From DATHVR01 sp035461175 (lineage in GTDB: Bacteria; Actinomycetota; Acidimicrobiia; Spongiisociales; ZC4RG35): a stretch of 5,968 nucleotides of DNA. The translations under genes and the position numbers were made by a program. The notes under the pieces are model-generated. The model was not told the origin of the DNA. It searched no databases and saw only the letters and a program-made list of their open reading frames with translations. Positions 1 to 4,633 of the stretch are shown here, one piece after another (position 1 is the first letter of the stretch; every line of letters starts with the position of its first letter). Location: assembly GCA_035461175.1 (NCBI GenBank), contig DATHVR010000195.1, positions 1 through 5,968 of the forward strand, read 5' to 3'.

Positions 1-1
1 G

Positions 2-1123
2 GCCCGGGCGATGGCCGCCGCCGGCGTCGCGGTTGAGGTCTTCACCCGGCGCGACGACCCCGAGCTTCCCGACCGCGTCACCGTCGTTCCCGGCTATTCC
101 GTTCACCACATCGATGCGGGGCCCGCCCGCCACGTTTCCACCGGACGCCTCGTCCCCCATGTACGCCGCTTTGCCGAAGGAGTGCTGGGGGCCCTGGCCT
201 CGCTCCCGCCCGTCGACGTCGTCCACACCCACTACTGGCTGTCGGGGTGGGCCGGGTTGTTGGTCAAGCAGGCGCTCGAGGTGCCGATGGCCAACTCCTT
301 CCACACCCTCGGGAGGATCAAGGATCTCACCAAGCGTCATGACGATCCTCCCGAGTCCCTGCTCCGCATCGCGGCCGAGGAGGAGGTGATTGCCGGCTCC
401 GACTGCGTCGTGGCCTCAACCCCCATCGAGGCCGACGATCTGCTCGCCCACTACGGTGCCCGCCCCGAGGCGCTGTGCGTCTCGCCCCCCGGGGTGGACC
501 ACCTTCGTTTCCGTCCCGGATCGCAGGAGGCGGCCCGCCGTTCCCTGGGGCTGGGACCGGGGCCGGTGGTCGCCTTCGTGGGTCGGGTTCAGGCGCTGAA
601 AGGCGTCGACGTCGCCCTCGCCGCTTTCGACCGGGTGGCGGCCCAGCTCCCGGATGCCACCCTGGTGGTAGTGGGAGGGCCTTCGGGCCCCCGCGGTCAA
701 CGAGAGATGCGGTCGATCCGGTCCCGGGCCACCCGCAGTCACGGCCGGGTCATCTTCTCCGAGCCCCTGCCACACCGGACCCTGGTCGACGTCTACCGGG
801 CGGCCGACGTTCTCCATGTTCCCAGCCGCAGCGAGTCGTTCGGGCTCGTCGCCGTCGAGGCCCAGGCCTGCGGCACCCCGGTGGTGGCGACGCGGGTCGG
901 CGGCCTGCTCTTCGCCGTCGATGACGACTCCTCCGGTCTCCTGGTCGAGGGCTGGGACCCCGACGATCATGCCCGGGCGTTGCTCTCGATCCTCGGCGAC
1001 CCCGAGCGTCAGGAACTGATGTCGAAGCGGGCGGTGGAGTGGTCGGAGCGCTTCTCGTGGCGCAACACAGCCGGTCGGTTCATCGAACTGTACGAGGGGG
1101 TCGTGGCCGCCAGTGCCCGCTAG
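2..1123 (+). CDS. mshA: MshA-like GT4 glycosyltransferase, 5' end outside window
   Basis: Retaining GT-B glycosyltransferase of family GT4. The closest family I recognise is MshA, which transfers N-acetylglucosamine from UDP-GlcNAc to inositol 3-phosphate as the first step of mycothiol synthesis in the cytoplasm. Counting from the internal ATG at 11: HYWLSG at 74-79, HTLG near 98-101, PPGVD near 159-163, FVGRVQALKG at 189-198 (R192 and K197 match the usual UDP-binding pair), GGPSG at 222-226, and an E-x7-E motif (E275, E283) inside ESFGLVAVEAQACGTPVV. The frame stays open to the left edge, and the residues before the ATG (Ala-Arg-Ala) continue the usual family helix. The real start, with the N-terminal Gly-rich loop, is therefore upstream and the ATG at 11 is internal. 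The gene overlaps the YbjN-like gene by 11 bases, which supports an operon. The GT4 call is firm. The MshA substrate rests on motifs and synteny and could be another GT4 specificity. Confidence 0.88.
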   Translation, partial: ARAMAAAGVAVEVFTRRDDPELPDRVTVVPGYSVHHIDAGPARHVSTGRLVPHVRRFAEGVLGALASLPPVDVVHTHYWLSGWAGLLVKQALEVPMANSFHTLGRIKDLTKRHDDPPESLLRIAAEEEVIAGSDCVVASTPIEADDLLAHYGARPEALCVSPPGVDHLRFRPGSQEAARRSLGLGPGPVVAFVGRVQALKGVDVALAAFDRVAAQLPDATLVVVGGPSGPRGQREMRSIRSRATRSHGRVIFSEPLPHRTLVDVYRAADVLHVPSRSESFGLVAVEAQACGTPVVATRVGGLLFAVDDDSSGLLVEGWDPDDHARALLSILGDPERQELMSKRAVEWSERFSWRNTAGRFIELYEGVVAASAR

Positions 1124-1535
1124 CACCGCGCTCGAGGCCGCCATCCGACGGTGGCTGGACGATCCCGAGAGCGACGTCGTGTATGCCGAGCAGGTGGAAG
1201 GCCGCTGGGCGGTGCGGATGCGTCAGACCGTTCGCGATGCCACCACGGTGTGGTGGGAGGTGGGCAACTACACCATCTCCGCCGAAGCCTATGTGCTGCC
1301 CGGTCCGGCCGCCGACCCCAACGCCTACCGGCTGGTGCTGGCCAGAAACCACGGCGTCTGGCGGGCCCACTTCGCTCTCGATCACGAGGGGGCCTTCGTC
1401 ATCCGGGGCCGGGTGCGGGCCGGTGCCTCCTTCGAGGAACTCGACATGCTCCTGGGAGAGGTCTACGCCCTGGTCGAGTCCACCTTCCGGCCGCTGGTGC
1501 GCTTGGCCTTTCCAGCCCGCGAAAAGACCTTCTAG
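1113..1535 (+). CDS. YbjN-domain protein (Rv0487-like)
   Basis: A 140-residue protein resembling the YbjN family, whose fold is related to type III secretion chaperones and whose biochemical role is unsettled. What can be seen: an N-terminal helix (about 4-16), a beta-rich centre with WWEVGNY at 47-53, the family-like YRLVLARN at 72-79 and FVIRGRV near 95-101, and an amphipathic C-terminal helix (about 107-130). No signal peptide, membrane segment or catalytic motif is visible. The GTG start at 1113 overlaps the mshA-like gene by 11 bases, and a GAGGGGG tract at 1094-1100 could serve as ribosome binding site, although its 12-base spacing is long. In mycobacteria a YbjN-like gene (Rv0487) follows mshA (Rv0486), so the pair appears conserved. 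I infer translational coupling. A role in mycothiol metabolism is not shown. Confidence 0.82.
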   Translation: MPASTALEAAIRRWLDDPESDVVYAEQVEGRWAVRMRQTVRDATTVWWEVGNYTISAEAYVLPGPAADPNAYRLVLARNHGVWRAHFALDHEGAFVIRGRVRAGASFEELDMLLGEVYALVESTFRPLVRLAFPAREKTF

Positions 1536-1554
1536 AAACTTCTCGACACCCCCC

Positions 1555-1586
1555 TGTGGACAAACCCTGTGGAAACCTGTGGAGAG
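1555..1586 (-). promoter_or_regulatory. Cluster of three DnaA-box-like sites
   Basis: Three TGTGGA cores lie in the same orientation at 1555, 1568 and 1578. The first, TGTGGACAA at 1555-1563, is the exact reverse complement of TTGTCCACA, the DnaA box preferred in high-GC actinobacteria. The others, TGTGGAAAC and TGTGGAGAG, diverge in the last three bases. They could form a DnaA binding cluster for regulation or titration. The neighbouring genes are not those usually found at a bacterial origin (dnaA, dnaN, rpmH, parB), so I do not call oriC. Confidence 0.4.
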
Positions 1587-1605
1587 TGGGGAAAACCCTG
1601 GAGTC

Positions 1606-1638
1606 AACGCTAGATAACGCTAGAGGACATTGTACGAT
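1606..1638 (+). promoter_or_regulatory. Direct repeats upstream of a -10-like element
   Basis: AACGCTAGA occurs at 1606-1614 and again at 1616-1624, spaced 10 bases and thus on the same face of the helix, as a dimeric regulator would require. A -10-like TACGAT preceded by TTG lies at 1633-1638, so the repeats cover the position of a -35 box. No good -35 hexamer is seen, and no protein gene follows on +. A transcript would run into the structured region at 1702-1972. Promoter activity is an inference. Confidence 0.35.
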
Positions 1639-1701
1639 GGACAGCGTGGGGCGGATATCGTCCCGGTTGACGGGCTAAGCACGGCTTCGTAAGTTCCGTT
1701 C

Positions 1702-1787
1702 CACAGCGCCCGTGGAGCAGGTCGGGGAGTGGTAACCCGTTCGGGGAAGTGCGGGGCCGCTCTCAGGCAGGTTCGCCGGGCGCTGTG
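1702..1787. repeat. Long-range 11-bp inverted repeat
   Basis: CACAGCGCCCG at 1702-1712 is perfectly complementary to CGGGCGCTGTG at 1777-1787. A smaller CCCG/CGGG hairpin lies inside at about 1736-1745. The stem ends immediately before structured repeat copy A and may be part of the same folded RNA. Without a T-tract it is not a typical intrinsic terminator. Confidence 0.6.
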
Positions 1788-1793
1788 CTTTCT

Positions 1794-1894
1794 GTCGGGC
1801 GACTTCGGGGCCGGCTGCGCCTTGCTGACCCCGTAGTCTGCGCGTCTCGTGGGTTGTTCGAGGCGGAGCCTCGAACAGGCGCCGGTCGCCCCAC
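1794..1894 (+). repeat. Structured dispersed repeat, copy A
   Basis: About 100 bases, homologous to copies B and C; 1795-1816 is identical to 4514-4535 in copy B. Three nested stems are seen. The outer one pairs 1794-1803 with 1885-1894 (9 of 10, one C/C mismatch). The middle one pairs GCGTCT (1842-1847) with AGGCGC (1877-1882), including one U-G wobble if the plus strand is the RNA. The inner hairpin is GTTCGAGGC (1856-1864) with GCCTCGAAC (1868-1876) and a GGA loop. The A1861-T1871 pair is G-C in copy B, a compensatory change. It could act as a structured RNA element or be a MITE- or REP-like repeat. I recognise no named family. Confidence 0.75.
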
Positions 1895-1976
1895 TGCTGC
1901 CGTCTCGTCGGAGGTGTTCCAGAGGATTTCGCGTCAGAAATGTGCACTATGGCGCGCAATCCTGTCGCGAAAAGCC

Positions 1977-2060
1977 CGACTTCCGACTTCCGACTTCCGA
2001 CTTCGGACTTCGGACTTCGGACTTCCGACTTCGGACTTCGGACTTCCGACTTCCGACCTC
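1977..2060. repeat. Heptanucleotide tandem array, 12 units
   Basis: Twelve consecutive 7-base units of SGACTTC, where S is C or G. From left to right the variable base reads C C C C G G G C G G C C. The last unit is CGACCTC and overlaps the stop codon (TCA on +, 2059-2061) of the minus-strand Clp1-like gene. Heptanucleotide tandem arrays are known from cyanobacteria (STRR sequences). This one resembles them in unit length and intergenic placement only. Confidence 0.95.
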
Positions 2061-2943
2061 AGAGTCCGAACATGACCTCGCGGAGGGAGACGAAGCGGGT
2101 GTCGTAGGTATCGAGGTCGATGCGCACCGAGCCGAGGCGGAGGCCCTTCATTCCCTCGCCCACGTTGGTGAGAACCCGGACGGAGCCGTCGTCGTACTCG
2201 AGTCGGCCCAGACCCAGGCAATGGCCATGGCCGTCGTGGACGCCGACCAGGAGCTTGTCGAGGCGCTCCAGATCCAGCCCGGTGGGGAGGGTGGGGGCGA
2301 AGACGGTGGGGCGGACCCGCCAGCGCTCGAGGGGGCCGACGAAGGCCATCCGCAGTCGGTCGGCCCGGAGAGTGGCGCGCTCATCGGGGGAACGCACCGA
2401 AATCTCGGGAACCACCGGGAGCACATCGATCTCGACGGAGAAAAAGCGAGACAGCATCCCGACCAGCGGTTCCAGTTCGCTGCCGCGCTGGAGGGCGATC
2501 ACCCGATCGGGACGGCACAGTTCCATCTTGTGGTACTTGAGAGTCTCTCCGGCGACACCCGAGACGGTGGCGTTGCTGTCGATGATGACGAGATCGGCTC
2601 CGGCATAGCGGGCGCTCTCCACCATCGAGGCGGTGGCGATGACCTGCTGCAGGACCAGGCGGCTGGGGCTGGTAGTGCCAACGAAATGCAGAGCGTCCGC
2701 GGATGCCATCTGCTCGAGATCATCGGGTCGGCGGATGAGGCGCATTCCCACGCAGGTGGGGGGACCGATCGAGCTGTTGTCGATATCGGCATCGACCAGG
2801 CCCACCACCTTTCCGGCCGCGGCGGCGTGGCGGGCGATGCGATGGGCCATGGTGGTCTTGCCGGTGTCCATGCCCCCGAGCAACATCAAGGTCGAGGCAT
2901 CGGCCAGCTCCCGGGCCAGTTCATCATGGGAGGGTTCGGTCAT
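2059..2943 (-). CDS. Clp1/Grc3-like P-loop polynucleotide-kinase-like protein
   Basis: A 294-residue P-loop NTPase that most resembles the Clp1/Grc3 family of polynucleotide 5'-hydroxyl kinases, which phosphorylate RNA or DNA 5' ends with ATP or GTP. Walker A is GGMDTGKTT (23-31, K29), in the GxxDxGKT form typical of this family. Next come DADIDNSSIGPP (51-62), the place of the family's DxDxGQ motif with Asn where Gln is usual; a Walker B-like strand LVIIDSN (118-124, D122); a GETLKYHKME segment (132-141) like the family's lid region; and LQRGSELEPL (151-160). The C-terminal part (about 241-280) has the GLGRLEY...GLRLGSVRID pattern of the archaeal/Clp1 C-terminal domain. No signal peptide or membrane segment is visible, so it should be cytoplasmic. 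The ATG at 2943 lacks a clear Shine-Dalgarno but has TATGCT eight bases upstream, which suggests a leaderless mRNA. Substrate and activity are not proven. Confidence 0.82.
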   Translation of the reverse strand: MTEPSHDELARELADASTLMLLGGMDTGKTTMAHRIARHAAAAGKVVGLVDADIDNSSIGPPTCVGMRLIRRPDDLEQMASADALHFVGTTSPSRLVLQQVIATASMVESARYAGADLVIIDSNATVSGVAGETLKYHKMELCRPDRVIALQRGSELEPLVGMLSRFFSVEIDVLPVVPEISVRSPDERATLRADRLRMAFVGPLERWRVRPTVFAPTLPTGLDLERLDKLLVGVHDGHGHCLGLGRLEYDDGSVRVLTNVGEGMKGLRLGSVRIDLDTYDTRFVSLREVMFGL

Positions 2944-2951
2944 CGTTGGTC

Positions 2952-2957
2952 AGCATA
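2952..2957 (-). promoter_or_regulatory. Leaderless-type -10 box for the Clp1-like gene
   Basis: On the minus strand TATGCT (plus 2957 to 2952) ends eight bases before the ATG at 2943. This would place the transcription start at or next to the start codon. There is no clear -35 and no ribosome binding site, which is common for actinobacterial leaderless genes. Confidence 0.5.
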
Positions 2958-2991
2958 GGGAAGCGCCGAAACCATGCCCGCGGCTCGGCAC

Positions 2992-2997
2992 TAGCGT
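2992..2997 (+). promoter_or_regulatory. Leaderless-type -10 box for the SAM hydrolase gene
   Basis: TAGCGT (TANNNT type) at 2992-2997 ends eight bases before the ATG at 3006, mirroring the minus-strand promoter. This spacing, and the lack of a Shine-Dalgarno upstream of 3006, favour leaderless translation from 3006 over the TTG at 2946, which lies upstream of this box. Confidence 0.45.
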
Positions 2998-3005
2998 TCG
3001 GCTCC

Positions 3006-3824
3006 ATGAGCCTTCCCATTTCCTTCTTGTCGGATTTCGGCCACGGCGACGAGTTCGTGGGCGTGGTCCACGGAGTGCTCGCCACCCTCGCCCCGGATGC
3101 GAGGGTCATCGATGTCTCCCATTCGGTGCCCCGGGGAGACGTGCGGGCCGGTGCGCTCACGCTGACGCGATCGGTGCAGTACCTGCCGCGAGGGGTGGTA
3201 CTGGCGGTGGTCGACCCCGGGGTGGGGACCGACCGTCGAGCCCTGGCGGCCGAGACCGAATGGGGCTACTTCGTCGGACCTGACAACGGACTGCTGTCGC
3301 CGGCTGTGACGATGGTGGGTGGGGCCCACCGCATCGTCTCGATCGAGAACGAGGAGGCTCGGATCCCCTCGGCAGGCGAGACCTTCCATGGCCGGGACGT
3401 GTTCGGCCCGGCGGCGGCCTTGCTCGCCTCGGGCGAGGCGTCCCTGTCGGAGCTCGGGCCTGAGCTAGCACCCGACGCGGTCAGCCCGCTGCTGCTGCCG
3501 CTGGCCGAGGCGGAGAACGGCACCGTCAAGGGCGAGGCGTGGTGGGTGGATCACTATGGCAATGTCCAGACCAATATCGGTCCCGATGATCTGGCCCAGG
3601 TAGGGATCCGGCCCGGGACGACGGTGACCGTGAAGATCGGGCCGCGCCTGCACCAGGTGCCCTGGGTGGTCTCCTATGGCGAGGTGGGTGACAACGAGCG
3701 ACTCCTCCACGTCGATTCGAGCGGTCTCATGGCCCTCGCCGTCAGGGGAGGGCGAGCCGATGAGGACTTTGGCGTCACGGCGGGAACCCCGGTGTCGATG
3801 GTGGGAGCGGCTAGAGCCGAATGA
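3006..3824 (+). CDS. SAM hydrolase (SAM hydroxide adenosyltransferase, DUF62 family)
   Basis: A 272-residue enzyme of the family that includes the SAM-dependent fluorinase and chlorinase and their common relative, the hydroxide adenosyltransferase, which cleaves S-adenosylmethionine with water-derived hydroxide to adenosine and methionine. Motifs: SDFG at 9-12 (D10), VVDPGVGTDRR at 68-78, GPDNGLLS at 91-98, TFHGRDVF at 126-133, WWVDHYGNVQTN at 179-190 and SSGLMALAVRGG at 238-249. D70, R77 and H128 have the spacing of the Asp-Arg-His triad described for the hydroxide-using enzymes, so I favour hydrolase over halogenase. A frame extends up to a TTG at 2946, but those 20 basic residues precede the family's N-terminus and the start would almost abut the divergent gene. 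The ATG at 3006 fits both the family and the promoter. The last 14 bases overlap the convergent small ORF. The protein is cytoplasmic; its physiological purpose is unclear. Confidence 0.93.
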   Translation: MSLPISFLSDFGHGDEFVGVVHGVLATLAPDARVIDVSHSVPRGDVRAGALTLTRSVQYLPRGVVLAVVDPGVGTDRRALAAETEWGYFVGPDNGLLSPAVTMVGGAHRIVSIENEEARIPSAGETFHGRDVFGPAAALLASGEASLSELGPELAPDAVSPLLLPLAEAENGTVKGEAWWVDHYGNVQTNIGPDDLAQVGIRPGTTVTVKIGPRLHQVPWVVSYGEVGDNERLLHVDSSGLMALAVRGGRADEDFGVTAGTPVSMVGAARAE

Positions 3825-3933
3825 GCCATACGCCGGCCGATCCGGCGTCGGGCCAGCGCAGCACCCAGATCGTCCCGGCGATGGCGATGACGGCCAGGAG
3901 GACGACGATGACAAGGGTGGTGGCAGGGCGCAT
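3811..3933 (-). CDS. Small single-pass membrane peptide, 40 residues
   Basis: A short frame from ATG (3933) to TAG (3811). The peptide starts MRPATTL and then has one uninterrupted hydrophobic stretch (about residues 6-25, rich in Val, Leu, Ile and Ala) ending at a Trp, followed by a short charged tail ending in IRL. One transmembrane helix is the obvious reading. GAAGGG lies four to five bases upstream of the ATG. The start is 12 bases after the glutaredoxin-like stop codon, which suggests translation from the same mRNA, and the stop lies inside the 3' end of the convergent SAM hydrolase gene. I recognise no family and assign no function. Evidence that it is real: the hydrophobic segment, the Shine-Dalgarno and operon spacing. 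Against: its size, and GTC/CTC-rich GC-rich DNA can give hydrophobic frames by chance. Confidence 0.55.
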   Translation of the reverse strand: MRPATTLVIVVLLAVIAIAGTIWVLRWPDAGSAGVWLIRL

Positions 3934-3945
3934 CGGCCCTTCAGG

Positions 3946-4281
3946 TTAGGGGTCGCTGGAGCCGGGTCGTTCCCTGCGCCGGGCGGCCCTGATCGCATGT
4001 CGGAGCTGGCCGGCTTCGATTCGGCCCTCGGCCACGACATCTCCTAACGGGCCCAGCACCACGGGAATTCGCAGCGAGTAGAGCCGGATAAGTTCGTCGT
4101 CGGAGTCGAGGTCGACCACCTCGACCGAGGCTCCTGACCATCGGGCTGTTCGTCTCACCACCGGCTCTGCCTCCTCGCAGAGAGGGCACTTTCGGCGGGT
4201 GATGAATTTCAGAGGAAATCTTCTAAAGATGACTTCACCGGCTTCCGATGTAAACTGCAACGAGAGAGGAGATAGCTCCAC
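3946..4281 (-). CDS. Glutaredoxin-like (DUF836-type) thiol-disulfide protein
   Basis: Up to 111 residues with a thioredoxin-like fold. LKFIT (24-28) is the first strand, followed by the redox motif CPLC (C32, C35), a helix to about 47, the strand VEVVDLD (53-59), the cis-proline motif RIPVV (71-75, P73) and the strand/turn VVAEGRI (82-88) before the last helix. This matches small glutaredoxin-like proteins of the DUF836 group, likely cytoplasmic disulfide reductases; the electron donor (mycothiol or other) is unknown. The start is uncertain. An in-frame TGA lies two codons upstream of the GTG at 4281, so that is the earliest ordinary start. A TTG at 4260 is the only other usual start codon before the CPLC motif. 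Residues 1-22 have no clear family counterpart and use A/T-rich codons unlike the rest, and this DNA also carries a promoter-like pair for an opposing RNA. It is probably cotranscribed with the downstream membrane peptide. Confidence 0.78.
   Translation of the reverse strand: MELSPLSLQFTSEAGEVIFRRFPLKFITRRKCPLCEEAEPVVRRTARWSGASVEVVDLDSDDELIRLYSLRIPVVLGPLGDVVAEGRIEAGQLRHAIRAARRRERPGSSDP
4229..4256 (+). promoter_or_regulatory. Promoter for candidate small RNA
   Basis: ATGACT (4229-4234, four of six bases of TTGACA) and TAAACT (4251-4256, four of six bases of TATAAT) are separated by 16 bases. They sit in a conspicuously A/T-rich patch (4201-4260 is 40% GC by count). The predicted start, about 4261-4263, falls exactly at the first base pairs of the closing helix of the candidate RNA. 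The site lies opposite the 5' end of the glutaredoxin-like frame. Confidence 0.45.
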
Positions 4282-4408
4282 CAGTCATACCAAGGGCACG
4301 TTCATAAGACCCTAGGTGTGATCGGATAGCCTCCCAGCCCGCCCCACGGTGGAGCACTCTCTCGCTAGACGAGGCCCCCGTCGCCCAAACGGGGGCCTCG
4401 TTGCTGTT
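4261..4408 (+). ncRNA. Candidate structured small RNA with own promoter and terminator
   Basis: No named RNA family is recognised; the call rests on structure. Helix P1 pairs CGAGAGAG (4261-4268) with CTCTCTCG (4357-4364). P2 pairs GCTCCACC (4275-4282) with GGTGGAGC (4348-4355). P3 pairs 4284-4291 with 4315-4322 (8 pairs including two G-U wobbles that form only in plus-strand RNA). P4 pairs AGGG (4293-4296) with CCCT (4310-4313) and closes a 13-base loop. A C-rich single strand, 4329-4347, contains CCTCCC and CCCGCCCC and could pair with Shine-Dalgarno sequences, as proposed for C-rich actinobacterial sRNAs such as the 6C type. A strong terminator follows at 4369. There is no open frame of note and no plus-strand gene nearby. 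It lacks the conserved SRP RNA loop and does not fit 5S rRNA or tRNA. The 5' end would be antisense to the glutaredoxin start region. Confidence 0.55.
4369..4408 (+). terminator. Strong intrinsic terminator-like hairpin
   Basis: ACGAGGCCCCCGT (4369-4381) and ACGGGGGCCTCGT (4389-4401) form a perfect 13-bp stem with a 7-base loop, followed by the T-rich TTGCTGTTCT (4401-4410). On the minus strand no T-tract follows the hairpin, so the orientation is plus. There is no plus-strand protein gene upstream for it to end; the SAM hydrolase stops 545 bases earlier. This supports a separate small RNA. Confidence 0.75.
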
Positions 4409-4512
4409 CTGACTATGTGGGGTACCGCCCCCACACCCCCACGGCCGCTCGCCCGGCCCGTTTCTCGGCTGGGGCCATCCGCCGGCACTCATGCTCCCGC
4501 ACTGTTTTTCTG

Positions 4513-4613
4513 GTCGGGCGACTTCGGGGCCGGCTTCGCCTTTCTGATCCCGTCTGTAACGCGTCTGCTGTCTTTTCGGGGCCGTGGCCCCGAACAGACG
4601 CCGGTCGCCCGAC
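4513..4613 (+). repeat. Structured dispersed repeat, copy B
   Basis: Homologous to copy A along its length, with the ends and hairpin arms best conserved. The outer stem GTCGGGCGAC (4513-4522) with GTCGCCCGAC (4604-4613) is a perfect 10 bp. The middle stem GCGTCTG (4561-4567) pairs with CAGACGC (4595-4601). The inner hairpin TTCGGGGC (4575-4582) pairs with GCCCCGAA (4587-4594) around a 4-base loop. G4579-C4590 replaces the A-T pair of copy A, and T4564-A4598 replaces its T-G wobble. Homology extends a little beyond the outer stem: the GCACTGTTTT-type sequence at 4499 recurs at 4621 before copy C. Confidence 0.78.
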
Positions 4614-4633
4614 TGCTTCCGCACTGTTTTCTA

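Larger units (their letters stand above)
1536..2058. other. Non-coding region 1: repeats and stems between convergent genes
   Basis: 523 bases between the 3' ends of the ybjN-like (+) and Clp1-like (-) genes. From left to right it holds three DnaA-box-like sites, two direct copies of AACGCTAGA beside a -10-like TACGAT, an 11-bp stem (1702-1712 with 1777-1787) enclosing about 64 bases, structured repeat copy A, an imperfect hairpin (1924-1933 with 1953-1962, one mismatch), and a heptad array. Open frames here exist only because stops are rare at this GC content. They show no recognisable domain, and in the array they read as an artificial repeating peptide, so I call no protein gene. Confidence 0.7.

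Noticed and set aside
670..700. GGGCC/GGGCC-type hairpin inside the mshA-like gene (near 677-692)
   Set aside because: It lies in conserved coding sequence (the GGPSG motif) and is a routine GC-rich palindrome.
1555..1640. Chromosomal origin of replication
   Set aside because: Only one exact DnaA box, no A/T-rich unwinding region, and none of the usual origin genes nearby.
1977..2060. CRISPR array
   Set aside because: Units are 7 bases, contiguous and without spacers; no cas gene is present.
1749..2075. Plus-strand frame through the intergenic repeats with a repeating TSDF-type peptide
   Set aside because: The peptide repeat is only the translation of the 7-base DNA array; there is no domain and no convincing start.
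1849..2958. 369-codon plus-strand frame opposite the Clp1-like gene
   Set aside because: It is antisense to a gene with clear motifs and its composition is that of a mirrored GC-rich frame.
2946..3005. N-terminal extension of the SAM hydrolase to a TTG at 2946
   Set aside because: The 20 added residues lie before the family's N-terminus, the start would almost touch the divergent ATG, and it would place the -10 box inside the gene.
4261..4364. SRP RNA, 5S rRNA or tRNA as identity of the structured RNA
   Set aside because: The GGAAGGAAGC-type SRP loop is absent, the 5S consensus is not matched, and there is no T-arm before the 3' helix or plausible cloverleaf.
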